From contig CANMFL010000004.1 of NCBI GenBank assembly GCA_947497185.1, positions 417,558-481,557 of the forward strand: DNA of 64,000 nucleotides, in the 5' to 3' direction. Shown in pieces: positions 37,715 through 45,337 of this stretch. Made by a program: the position numbers and the translations under genes. This stretch comes from an uncultured Paracoccaceae bacterium. GTDB lineage: Bacteria; Pseudomonadota; Alphaproteobacteria; Rhodobacterales; Rhodobacteraceae. Below the pieces are notes generated by a model. The model was not told the DNA's origin. It was given only the letters and a program-made list of their open reading frames with translations, and made no database searches. Numbering within the stretch: position 1 is the first letter of the stretch; each line of letters opens with the position of its first letter.

Positions 37715-38172
37715 GCGGCTTGCGCGTGCGCTTCGGTCAGGATCGTGTGCAGTGTCGCGAGGTCCGCATTGGCCCGCAGTTTTGCCTGCATATCCGGATC
37801 GCGCAGCGTGCGTGACACCAAAGCGAGCGCTTTGAGGTGTTCAACGCCAGCATTTTCAGGTGCAAGCAACGTGAAAATCAGATCGACGGGCTGGCGATCA
37901 ACTGCATCAAAATCAATAGGTTTTTCAAGGCGCAGGAACATGCCGCACACGCCTGTCACGTCGGCAAGGCGGGCATGGGGCAGGGCTATGCCATGTCCCA
38001 CACCTGTCGGTCCAAGGTTCTCGCGGTTGATCAGTGCGTCGACAACATCGCCCGGATGAAACCCATAGGCAGTTTCGGCGATATCACCAAGGTCGTGAAA
38101 AAGCCGCTTCTTGCTTGTGCAAGACGTCAGCGTTTTCACGGCTTCTGGTTTGAGGATCTTTGACAGTTCCAT
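37711..38172 (-). CDS. ptsN: Nitrogen-regulatory phosphotransfer protein EIIA-Ntr (PtsN)
   Basis: PtsN is the terminal phosphate acceptor of the nitrogen PTS and regulates potassium, nitrogen and carbon processes. The 153-residue EIIA-type fold has the phosphorylatable histidine at 66 in GIALPHARL. It lies downstream of hpf on the same strand, an order conserved in many proteobacteria, where rpoN usually comes first; rpoN is absent here. Confidence 0.95.
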   Translation of the reverse strand: MELSKILKPEAVKTLTSCTSKKRLFHDLGDIAETAYGFHPGDVVDALINRENLGPTGVGHGIALPHARLADVTGVCGMFLRLEKPIDFDAVDRQPVDLIFTLLAPENAGVEHLKALALVSRTLRDPDMQAKLRANADLATLHTILTEAHAQAA

Positions 38173-38197
38173 TCAACTCACTTTTCAACCGGCTAGG

Positions 38198-38773
38198 TTA
38201 ACCCGCATTCTTTGGATCAACCCACCCAATATTTCCATCATCACGCCGATAAACGACATTGATTCCGTTATGTTTTTCGTTGCGGAACACCAGCACCGGG
38301 GCGTTGGACAGTTCCATCTGCATCACCGCTTCACCAGCAGACAAAGACGGGATTTTCGTCTCTATCTCGGCGATAATCATCGCGCTGACCGTATCTTGCT
38401 CCGCTTCGCCTGACTCGTCTGTTGGAGCGAGGATATAGGACCCCGCGTCCGAGAGTTCAACAGGTTGTGATCTCTCCTTGTGGTGATCCTTCAGGCGACG
38501 CTTATAACGCCGAAGTTGTTTGTCCATCTTTTCGAGGGACACATCAAAGGCGGCGTAAATTTCGGTAGCGTGTCCAGTAGCTTGTGCTGTGAGGCCCGTC
38601 GACAAATGCACGATGGATTCGCAAACATATTCATGTCCGGACTTCGAAAAAACAATGTTAGCATCCGTCGGACGCCCTGCATATTTTTCGAGCACAGCAC
38701 CTAATTGGTCTTTTACATGGGTCTGAAGCGCATTGCCTGTGTCGATTTGCTTACCACTGATCTGATACCGCAT
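38198..38773 (-). CDS. hpf: Ribosome hibernation promoting factor, long form (HPF/RaiA family)
   Basis: The N-terminal ~105 residues are the YfiA/HPF ribosome-binding domain, with MRYQISGKQID and an AFDVSLEKMDKQLRRYK stretch. The acidic linker is followed by the C-terminal dimerisation domain (about 135-190: VIAEIETKIPSL region, then PVLVFRNEKHNGINVVYRRD). The presence of both parts makes this the long form, which pairs ribosomes into 100S particles alone. The frame is open upstream to 38806; the ATG at 38773 gives the normal start. ptsN follows 25 bases on. Confidence 0.94.
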   Translation of the reverse strand: MRYQISGKQIDTGNALQTHVKDQLGAVLEKYAGRPTDANIVFSKSGHEYVCESIVHLSTGLTAQATGHATEIYAAFDVSLEKMDKQLRRYKRRLKDHHKERSQPVELSDAGSYILAPTDESGEAEQDTVSAMIIAEIETKIPSLSAGEAVMQMELSNAPVLVFRNEKHNGINVVYRRDDGNIGWVDPKNAG

Positions 38774-38876
38774 AAGTTCTCCAATATTGACTGGTACACG
38801 CCGCAACGCCGGTAAGATACACCATTTTAGGCGGCAAATGTGTACGATGGGAAGGGTGATAACGACAAGTTTATCA

Positions 38877-38894
38877 ATGCCTTACCTAAGGCAT
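38877..38894. repeat. Near-perfect palindrome in the lptB-hpf gap
   Basis: ATGCCTTA and TAAGGCAT flank two bases, giving an 18-bp palindrome. It sits between lptB and hpf, where rpoN is found in many alphaproteobacteria. It could be an operator for hpf or an RNA hairpin at the end of the lptB message; no T-run follows on the minus strand. Confidence 0.6.
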
Positions 38895-39007
38895 CGGGCA
38901 CATCGGCCTGACGGTAGTGAAGGGCGTGAAACCTGTCTGTCATCCACTCCATTGGGCGCGTAATTGTGCTATTTGTCAATGATAAGCTGGCGACGCGGTG
39001 AACAAGT

Positions 39008-39760
39008 TCATACCACGCGGAAACTATCGCCCAGATATACGCGCCGCACATTTTCGTCTTTGATGACTTCGTCGGTTGTGCCGCTCATCAGGACCTTACC
39101 ATCATGCAAAATATAGGCACGATCCACGATTTGCAGCGTTTCCTGCACGTTGTGATCGGTGATCAGCACACCGATTCCGCGGTTCTTGAGGTCAGCAACA
39201 AGATGCCGAATTTCCCCGACTGCAATCGGATCGACCCCCGCAAAGGGTTCATCCAGCAGCACATATTTCGGGCCAGCCGCCAAACAGCGCGCGATTTCGG
39301 CGCGACGGCGTTCACCACCGGACAGCGCAAGCGCGGGTGCGCGACGCAGGTGTTCGATGGAAAATTCAGACAGCAATTCTTCGAGACGTTCGCGTTGTTT
39401 CTTCTTCGACGGAACAGCGATCTCAAGGATCGCTTTGATATTGTCCTCGACAGACAGGCCCCGAAAAATAGACATTTCCTGTGGAAGATATCCGATCCCA
39501 AGCTTCGCACGGCGATACATCGGTAGTGTGGTAACTTCACGTCCGTCGATGATGACTTGCCCGCCTTCGGGCGTCACAAGGCCAGCGATCGAATAGAAAC
39601 AGGTGGTTTTACCGGACCCGTTCGGACCCAGCAGCGCCACGACCTCACCGCGCCCAAGCGTCAGGCTTACGTCCCGAATAACGGTCCGCTTGCGATAGCT
39701 TTTGCGCAGATTGACGATCCGCAGGCCAACGTCGCCGTCTTTCACCGAAAGTTCCGTCAT
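39008..39760 (-). CDS. lptB: LPS export ABC transporter ATP-binding protein LptB
   Basis: LptB is the ATPase that drives lipopolysaccharide extraction from the inner membrane with LptFG. Walker A GPNGSGKTT is near residues 46-54, the signature LSGGERRRAEIAR near 145-157 and Walker B YVLLDEPFAGVDP near 166-178. The 250-residue length and the VYLGDSFR ending are typical. Its start overlaps the lptA stop by one base. Part of rnd-lptC-lptA-lptB on the minus strand. Confidence 0.97.
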   Translation of the reverse strand: MTELSVKDGDVGLRIVNLRKSYRKRTVIRDVSLTLGRGEVVALLGPNGSGKTTCFYSIAGLVTPEGGQVIIDGREVTTLPMYRRAKLGIGYLPQEMSIFRGLSVEDNIKAILEIAVPSKKKQRERLEELLSEFSIEHLRRAPALALSGGERRRAEIARCLAAGPKYVLLDEPFAGVDPIAVGEIRHLVADLKNRGIGVLITDHNVQETLQIVDRAYILHDGKVLMSGTTDEVIKDENVRRVYLGDSFRVV

Positions 39761-40233
39761 CAGTTGCCTTGCTGGAACACGGTGCGCACGCGGCCCTCCA
39801 TCTGGGCGTTTCCGGTTTCTACGTCAATGATCATACGATCCGCTGACAGGGCTGACGGGCCTTGCGTTAACAAGACTTCGCCGTTGAGAACAAGTTGGCC
39901 ATTTTTGAGATCGTAGTTCGCGGTTTGCGCTTCTGCCGCTTCGGTCGCTGTCGTGAACGTCACGCCGCCGCTCGCAGCAAAGCTGGCAATATCGCCGCTG
40001 ACACCATCGTAGACCACTTGCGCACGGCCCGCAGCGATCCGCAAATCACCTTGGCCGATCAACACATTGCCCTCGAAAATCGCGGTGCCTGTGTCTTGGT
40101 CGACTGACAGGCTATCGGCGGCAACTTCGACAGGGGCGCTGGGGTCCGTTGTGACCCCGCCAAGGTCAATGTTGGTCTGGGCCAGCGCCGGGCTGGCCGA
40201 CAGCAGGGCAAAAAGCGCGATCCATCTGATCAT
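39760..40233 (-). CDS. lptA: LPS transport periplasmic protein LptA
   Basis: LptA forms the periplasmic bridge that carries lipopolysaccharide to the outer membrane. The 157-residue precursor has a signal peptide (about 1-18, ending ALAQ) and an OstA-like beta-jellyroll core, with DSLSVDQDTGTAIFEGNVLI near 41-60 and VLLTQGPSALSADRMIIDV near 116-134. It lies between lptC and lptB as expected; the start lies 19 bases after the lptC stop. Confidence 0.93.
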   Translation of the reverse strand: MIRWIALFALLSASPALAQTNIDLGGVTTDPSAPVEVAADSLSVDQDTGTAIFEGNVLIGQGDLRIAAGRAQVVYDGVSGDIASFAASGGVTFTTATEAAEAQTANYDLKNGQLVLNGEVLLTQGPSALSADRMIIDVETGNAQMEGRVRTVFQQGN

Positions 40234-40252
40234 CTGGTCTGTCCTCTCGCCA

Positions 40253-40864
40253 CTAAGGCTGTGTTGGTTCTGGGGTGTATAGCAGGCGAACGCCTTGTGT
40301 GAATAGCATCTGCTGTCCGGTGCCGTCTTTCGAGATCATTATGCGTACTTTGCCCGCCGACAATTCGCCAAACGGGGCTTGGATTTCAAGATAGCCGTCC
40401 GACACGATTTCGCCAGTGGTGAGGTTCGCAGTCAGGCCGACAGTTTCCATCGTGTAGCCACTGGATGTGGTCACGCGGGATAGTCCATTCAGACGTGCGG
40501 TTTGGGCTTTGAAGTTCAAAATGCTCATGCCAGAGGTGACATTCATCGTGGTGCCGTCAGCGGAATCGACGTCAATCACCAGGTCAGCAACCAGCAACGT
40601 GTCATCATTTGCCATGTCAGGTTTGGCAGTGCGTGCGGACACGGCAATCACGGACCCATCATCGGCAACGCTAGAAAACTGTGGGGCAGTGATCTGTTGC
40701 TCGCGCGCGAGTTCTTCGATTTGCGCGATAGGGATGTCAGGCTCGTCAGTAGAGGTGCGCGCGAACAGGAAAAGCGTGGACAACAGCGCAATTGCGATCA
40801 GTGGCAAGATGATCTTTACCCAGCCGACGAACCACGTGTGAAAGTTGCTATAGGTCGCCATCAT
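40253..40864 (-). CDS. lptC: LPS export periplasmic protein LptC
   Basis: LptC is anchored in the inner membrane and hands lipopolysaccharide from LptBFG to LptA. The 203-residue protein has a single N-terminal hydrophobic segment (about 13-32) after the short cytoplasmic start, and an LptC-like beta-rich periplasmic domain. Sequence conservation in this family is low, so the call rests mainly on the shape and its place between rnd and lptA. Confidence 0.88.
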   Translation of the reverse strand: MMATYSNFHTWFVGWVKIILPLIAIALLSTLFLFARTSTDEPDIPIAQIEELAREQQITAPQFSSVADDGSVIAVSARTAKPDMANDDTLLVADLVIDVDSADGTTMNVTSGMSILNFKAQTARLNGLSRVTTSSGYTMETVGLTANLTTGEIVSDGYLEIQAPFGELSAGKVRIMISKDGTGQQMLFTQGVRLLYTPEPTQP

Positions 40865-40870
40865 CCGCCT

Positions 40871-41482
40871 CTAATGCGCAAAGATGTCCATGTCTGGCCA
40901 CCCATCAAGATCAAGTTTCGCGCGCATCGGCAGGAAGTCAAAACACGCCTGTGCGATCTCTGTGCGGCCTTCGCGGGCCAGCATGGCGTCGAACGCAGTT
41001 TTTAGCTTGTGAAGATGCAGAACATCGGACGCGGCATAAGAGAGTTGCGCGTCGGTCAGGGTCGCGGCGCCCCAATCGCTTTGTTGTTGGTATTTTGAGA
41101 TATCCACCCCAACCATATCATGCAAAAGCGTGCGCAACCCGTGCCTGTCGGTAAATGTGCGTACCAGTTTCGACGCGATCTTGGTGCAATATACAGGAGC
41201 CGCGAGCGTCCCGAATGCGTTGTGCATCGCGGCAATATCAAATCTGCCGAAATGGAACAGTTTCAGCACGTCAGGATCGGCAAGCATCTTGCACAGGTTC
41301 GGCGCGTCGGTCTGTCCTTTGTGGACTTGGACAAGGTGACAATCGCCATCGCCGCTCGACATTTGAACCAGGCACAAGCGGTCGCGATGCGGGTGCAGAC
41401 CCATTGTTTCACAATCAATCGCGACAATCGGCCCAAGGTGTAGCCCGTCAGGCAAATCGTTTTGGTAAAGGTGGTTCGCCAT
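40871..41482 (-). CDS. rnd: Ribonuclease D (exonuclease domain only)
   Basis: This is a DEDDy-type 3'-5' exoribonuclease. IDCETMGLHPHRDRLCLVQM near 20-39 contains the first acidic pair (DCE), FHFGRFDIAAM near 78-88 the second aspartate, and LSYAASDVLHLHKL near 151-164 the tyrosine and last aspartate. With 203 residues it has no HRDC domains, as is common in alphaproteobacteria. The frame is open upstream to 41536; the ATG at 41482 gives the usual start. It is the first gene of the unit with lptC, lptA and lptB. Confidence 0.93.
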   Translation of the reverse strand: MANHLYQNDLPDGLHLGPIVAIDCETMGLHPHRDRLCLVQMSSGDGDCHLVQVHKGQTDAPNLCKMLADPDVLKLFHFGRFDIAAMHNAFGTLAAPVYCTKIASKLVRTFTDRHGLRTLLHDMVGVDISKYQQQSDWGAATLTDAQLSYAASDVLHLHKLKTAFDAMLAREGRTEIAQACFDFLPMRAKLDLDGWPDMDIFAH

Positions 41483-41551
41483 CTGCGGTCTCCAAGTGGG
41501 TGCTTTGCAGATATGCGTTACACGGTTCGAACGCAACTGAACGCGGTGGGG

Positions 41552-42226
41552 TCAGAGAACGCTCAGGTGGTGGCGTTCGAGCAATTCAAGCAACAGACCC
41601 TTGGCGACAGTCCGATGTTGACGTTGAATTTGCTTTGCCAGGTCAGCGTCACCAGCGCGAATGGCATCGACAAGCTTGCGATGCTCTTTGCTGGAATGCA
41701 TCGGGGCAGGGCGGATATACAGGATGACCAGTCGCGCACGACGCATCTGATCCGCCATGATTTGTGTGATCATGGAGATGCGGTCGTTCCCGCCAAGCCG
41801 CACCAATTCGCAGTGGAAAATATCATCAGCGGCGGCCCAATCGTCGCGGTTACACACCGCCACTGCGGCTTCCATGTCCGCGATGGCCTGCACCATTGGC
41901 GCAAGATCATCGTCGCTGAGATTACGTGCGGCAGCCCGTGCTGCGGCAAGACCTTCAAGCTCTGTCAGGACGTCGTAAACTTCTGCCATGTCTTTGGGCG
42001 TAAAGGGGGTAATGCGGACACCCTTGCGGCGACGCACCTCGACCAGCCCCTGACATTCGAGACGCAGAAGTGCCTCGCGCACGGGGGTTCGTGACATGCC
42101 CAGCCGTTCGGCCAACTCGCCTTCTAGGTGATCAGTGCCCGCGCCAAGCCGACCCGAAAAAATAAGGTCCCTAAGCTGCGTGATCGCAAGCAGTGTGTTT
42201 GACGACGCCGTTTCGGTATTGGACAT
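41552..42226 (-). CDS. GntR-family regulator, FadR/FCD subgroup
   Basis: The N-terminal winged helix (about 8-75) has GELAERLGMSRTPVREALLR, the GntR recognition signature. The C-terminal FCD domain (about 80-215) has the metal-ligand type pattern with FHCELVRLGGN and EHRKLVDAI. Members usually sense a small organic acid or amino acid. The gene is the last of a minus-strand series but its own start overlaps an operator-like dyad, suggesting autoregulation. Its target genes are not obvious; the RTX protease lies divergent, 560 bp away. Confidence 0.92.
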   Translation of the reverse strand: MSNTETASSNTLLAITQLRDLIFSGRLGAGTDHLEGELAERLGMSRTPVREALLRLECQGLVEVRRRKGVRITPFTPKDMAEVYDVLTELEGLAAARAAARNLSDDDLAPMVQAIADMEAAVAVCNRDDWAAADDIFHCELVRLGGNDRISMITQIMADQMRRARLVILYIRPAPMHSSKEHRKLVDAIRAGDADLAKQIQRQHRTVAKGLLLELLERHHLSVL

Positions 42227-42242
42227 GGTTTACTGTTTAACC
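42227..42242. promoter_or_regulatory. Operator-like dyad at the GntR gene start
   Basis: GGTTTA (42227-42232) and TTAACC (42237-42242) form an imperfect dyad (one mismatch) directly upstream of the GntR start codon. GntR/FCD proteins commonly bind short inverted repeats near their own start; the assignment here is inference from position. Confidence 0.4.
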
Positions 42243-42789
42243 TTTCGCATCAGCCGCGAGGACGCGACGCTTTGCTTTGATCAAATTTACTGGTTCTAAT
42301 GTATGCGTAAAATTCAGCACTAAAATATTCAAAGAAGACACGTTTCCCGTGTTCGTGGGATTATATGCAGTAATACAAACAGGTTGGCAGGGGAAAATGG
42401 CAACAATCACGTCAAATTTACAGCACTGTCCCGGACCCACATCCAGCAAAAATCAAAAAGAACGATAATTTGGTGAACGTGGGCTGGCATCAGTGTAATT
42501 TCAATTCGGCCCAAAGCGACTAAAGGCGCCGAGGGCACGCTACCATGTTTCAGCCAATTTGTTTAAGAAAGCGTTAGATTCAGCGCTAATTTCTCAGTTT
42601 TGTATGTGGCGCGCGCGCCCTGACGAAAGACGCAAAACCTGCGCTGACCACAATATGTGACGATGATCGCAGTTTGCGCATTCGATCCTATGCCAGTAGC
42701 TTCGGCGTATAACCGCTGAATTTCAGAATGCTGCTTACAGGAGCGACTACTTTGATCAAATCTCTGTCGCTGTTGACGCAGTTACCTCG
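42243..42789. other. Gene-free stretch between gntR and the M10 protease, with repeated TTTGATCAAA
   Basis: Nearly 550 bp carry no convincing gene. The 12-mer CTTTGATCAAAT, with the palindromic core TTTGATCAAA, occurs at both ends: 42275-42286 and 42750-42761. The last 130 bases contain protein-like open sequence in the protease frame (about 42700-42789), preceded in another frame by an 18-codon segment starting ATG at 42663. The region probably holds the promoters of both flanking genes. Confidence 0.5.
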
Positions 42790-44430
42790 TTGTCTTTTGT
42801 TACGAAATATCTCGACGGTCATGTCCAGCGCGAGGGCAAAGGTCTGGCCGCAAACAAGAGCAGTGCTGACATGATTAACACCGGCCACGCCTTGCTCGAC
42901 GACATCATCGGCGGTTTGCTGCACGATGACAGTACCAACGTCACCGACGAGCTGACCTATACGTTTGATTTGACCGCTGACATTGCGGCGAATAGCGCCA
43001 ACTCTGTTCTGAACGCCGCCACGATCAACCGTCACCTTGAAGCTTTCGACGAGGTGACAGCCTATACTGGTCTGCGATTTACCGAAGTAGACGCGTTGGA
43101 ACAATCCGCCGATCTTTACTTCAGTTTCCGCAAAAACACGTCCACCGCCTATGTTTACGCTTATAATGGCGGCGTGATGCACGTGTTTAATCCGGGCCGC
43201 GATACGCCTGTGATGGGTGGCTATGTTGACCATCTGATCTTGCACGAATTTGGTCACGGGCTGGGGTTAGAGCATGGTCACGAAAACGGTGGCCTACCCG
43301 ATGCCTACCAAGGCCATTCCTGGAGTGTGATGTCCTACCGCGCCCACCCCGACACCAGTTCGCTGTATTTCGGGGACGAACACGGGCCAGAGACCTTTAT
43401 GATCGCCGATATTGCGGCGTTGCAGTATCGATATGGCGCGAATTTTAACGCGCAATCGGGCGACACGCTGTATCAGGTGAATTTCATCACTGGCGAACTG
43501 CTGGTCGATGGCACATCCCAAGGTGTGCCGAATAACAATAAGATGCAGCGCGCGATTTGGGACGGTGGCGGAAACGATACGCTTGATCTGTCGGGTGGTC
43601 GTGATGATATGACGATCAACCTGCAACCGGGCGCGTTTACCAGTTTTGGTGATAGCTATTTGCCAGATGCGACTGGCAGCGGTGATTATTTCGCGGAAGG
43701 CAACATCGCGAACCCGTATCTGTACAATGGGAACCTGTCGTCGCTGCTTGAGAACGCGATTGGCGGTAATTTCCGCGATCTGATGATCGGGAACGTCTTG
43801 AATAATACGCTGACCGGCGGACAGGGTGCGGACGTGCTGTATGGTCTGGCGGGTGATGACACGCTGATCGGTGGTCAGGACAACGATCTGATTATCGACG
43901 GACTTGGTGATACTACGGCGCAAGGCGGCTCTGGCGCGGATGCTGTCGTGGCGTTGTCTGGGGACGGTAATCTGGACGGCGGTAGCGGCGACGACATCAT
44001 CATCGGCGGTATTGGTGGGAACTACTTGTCTGGTGGGGCCGGTAACGACAAAATCCGTGGCGAAGGTGGTCGTGGTTTGATGTTTGGCGATGATGTGATC
44101 TTTGGCGGCGATGGCGACGATCTGTTGATGGGCGGGCGCGGCGCGGATCAGTTTGTGTTTCGGCCGGGCGACGGCAATGACGTGATCGGCAGCTTTGACG
44201 TGGGCGACATTGGCACAGCATCGTGGCGCGACATTGATCCGGTGTCCGCTGATTTTGTTGTCGGGGTTGATACGATCAAGCTGACAGGTTTCAGTGGTAT
44301 CAATGCGTCGAACGTCATGAATTTTGTGTCAGACGGCGATGATGGTGCGGTGTTCTCCGCCCAATCGACTACGATCACGCTATTCGGGATATCAGCAGAC
44401 ATGCTGACGTCCGATGTTTTTGTATTCTAA
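42790..44430 (+). CDS. M10/serralysin-type zinc metalloprotease with RTX repeats, 5' end uncertain
   Basis: The extracellular protease has the zinc site HEFGHGLGLEH (152-162; ligands His152, His156, His162, catalytic Glu153) and the Met-turn SVMSY with Met181. From about residue 325 come glycine- and aspartate-rich RTX nonapeptides such as GGQGADVLYG, GGSGDDIIIGG and GGAGNDKIRG, which bind calcium. A C-terminal type I secretion signal is expected and no N-terminal signal peptide is seen. The first in-frame start is TTG at 42790, without a ribosome-binding site, while coding-like sequence continues upstream in frame to about 42700, so the true start or an upstream frameshift is unresolved. Confidence 0.85.
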   Translation: MSFVTKYLDGHVQREGKGLAANKSSADMINTGHALLDDIIGGLLHDDSTNVTDELTYTFDLTADIAANSANSVLNAATINRHLEAFDEVTAYTGLRFTEVDALEQSADLYFSFRKNTSTAYVYAYNGGVMHVFNPGRDTPVMGGYVDHLILHEFGHGLGLEHGHENGGLPDAYQGHSWSVMSYRAHPDTSSLYFGDEHGPETFMIADIAALQYRYGANFNAQSGDTLYQVNFITGELLVDGTSQGVPNNNKMQRAIWDGGGNDTLDLSGGRDDMTINLQPGAFTSFGDSYLPDATGSGDYFAEGNIANPYLYNGNLSSLLENAIGGNFRDLMIGNVLNNTLTGGQGADVLYGLAGDDTLIGGQDNDLIIDGLGDTTAQGGSGADAVVALSGDGNLDGGSGDDIIIGGIGGNYLSGGAGNDKIRGEGGRGLMFGDDVIFGGDGDDLLMGGRGADQFVFRPGDGNDVIGSFDVGDIGTASWRDIDPVSADFVVGVDTIKLTGFSGINASNVMNFVSDGDDGAVFSAQSTTITLFGISADMLTSDVFVF

Positions 44431-44440
44431 GGGGCTGCGA

Positions 44441-45337
44441 ATGTTACTGCCAAAGTCGTTGTTACTCATGTCGTCCCTCATCGCGTTGTCAGCCTGCGGT
44501 GGGGCTGGGCCAATGTCCGTGGATGTGCCGAAAACTTCCGTGCCGCCGACCGACAATAACTTGTCAACGTCAGAGCCGCCGAACGAAATAGTAAACCCAA
44601 ACCCGCTTGACGATATAGGCACTGTGCAGCCCGATGGGATTGATACGTCCGATCCAGAATTGCTGGCGACCCTTGCCGCATTTACTGCAAACGAAACACA
44701 TCTCAGCGCCGTCGCACTAGTCACCGATGCGGCGGGTAATCGCAGCACGCAGACACGCAACGGCCTATATACGCGGACTGATGGGCAGCTTAGCGTCGCA
44801 GGTCTGGCCGCAACCGTCAGCAACGATGTGCGGGGCGATTACGACCACGCCGCATCGTTTTATCATGAACAGAACGGCACGGTTGGTGTCGTGGGCATCG
44901 CCACGCCGGCAACCGCGATGCCAACAAACGGCAATGCGCAGTATGAAGGCGGCGCATCCGGCTTTGTCATCACAGGCACCAACGGTGTTGACCTCATCAA
45001 AGGTAGCAGCGTTGTGGATGTGGCCTTCGCGACAGGCCGCGTGACGGTGACGCTTGATGATTTCGAAGGTGTGAGCCAGCTAAGCGGCAATGTCGTAGCA
45101 TCCCCCCTGTCCGAAATGGTCCTGAGCAACGCAATGATCGCTGGTGGTGGTTTCTCGGGCGGCACCTTGGCCCTGCGCAATGACAGCGGCGCGGTTGATA
45201 TCACCGGATCGGACAGCACGACTAAGACGCAAGGCCAGTTCTTTGGCGTTGATGGTTCTGCGCCGGACGAAGTGGGCGGTGTGATCTTTTCGACCGGAAA
45301 CAGCGGCAAGGTCTACGGCACGTTCATCGCGGACTAA
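44441..45337 (+). CDS. TbpB-like beta-barrel lipoprotein
   Basis: The 298-residue lipoprotein starts MLLPKSLLLMSSLIALSACG, with the lipobox LSAC and the lipidated cysteine at about 19. After a Pro/Asn/Thr-rich linker (about 25-70) comes a beta-rich domain. Its C-terminal GQFFGVDGSAPDEVGGVIF motif (about 267-285) is typical of the transferrin-binding protein B-like beta-barrel family. Outer-surface location is likely. The ATG at 44441 lies 11 bases after the protease stop and continues the same strand, so they are probably co-expressed. No TbpA-like receptor is nearby, so binding of a metal or heme carrier is not shown. Confidence 0.82.
   Translation: MLLPKSLLLMSSLIALSACGGAGPMSVDVPKTSVPPTDNNLSTSEPPNEIVNPNPLDDIGTVQPDGIDTSDPELLATLAAFTANETHLSAVALVTDAAGNRSTQTRNGLYTRTDGQLSVAGLAATVSNDVRGDYDHAASFYHEQNGTVGVVGIATPATAMPTNGNAQYEGGASGFVITGTNGVDLIKGSSVVDVAFATGRVTVTLDDFEGVSQLSGNVVASPLSEMVLSNAMIAGGGFSGGTLALRNDSGAVDITGSDSTTKTQGQFFGVDGSAPDEVGGVIFSTGNSGKVYGTFIAD

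Noticed and set aside
38827..39051. 74-codon frame on the minus strand between hpf and lptB
   Set aside because: Overlaps the end of lptB, has no ribosome-binding site and no family resemblance; it is not a remnant of rpoN as far as can be seen.
42277..42468. 63-codon frame in the gntR-protease gap
   Set aside because: TTG start without ribosome-binding site, low-complexity composition, no recognisable motif.
42753..42875. Small leader peptide starting at TTG 42753 after AGGAG
   Set aside because: Well placed ribosome-binding site but only 40 codons in a different frame from the protease; too weak to call a gene, mentioned only because it bears on the unclear protease start.
42688..43257. 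189-codon minus-strand frame over the protease 5' end
   Set aside because: Antisense to the clear metalloprotease domain; no motif.
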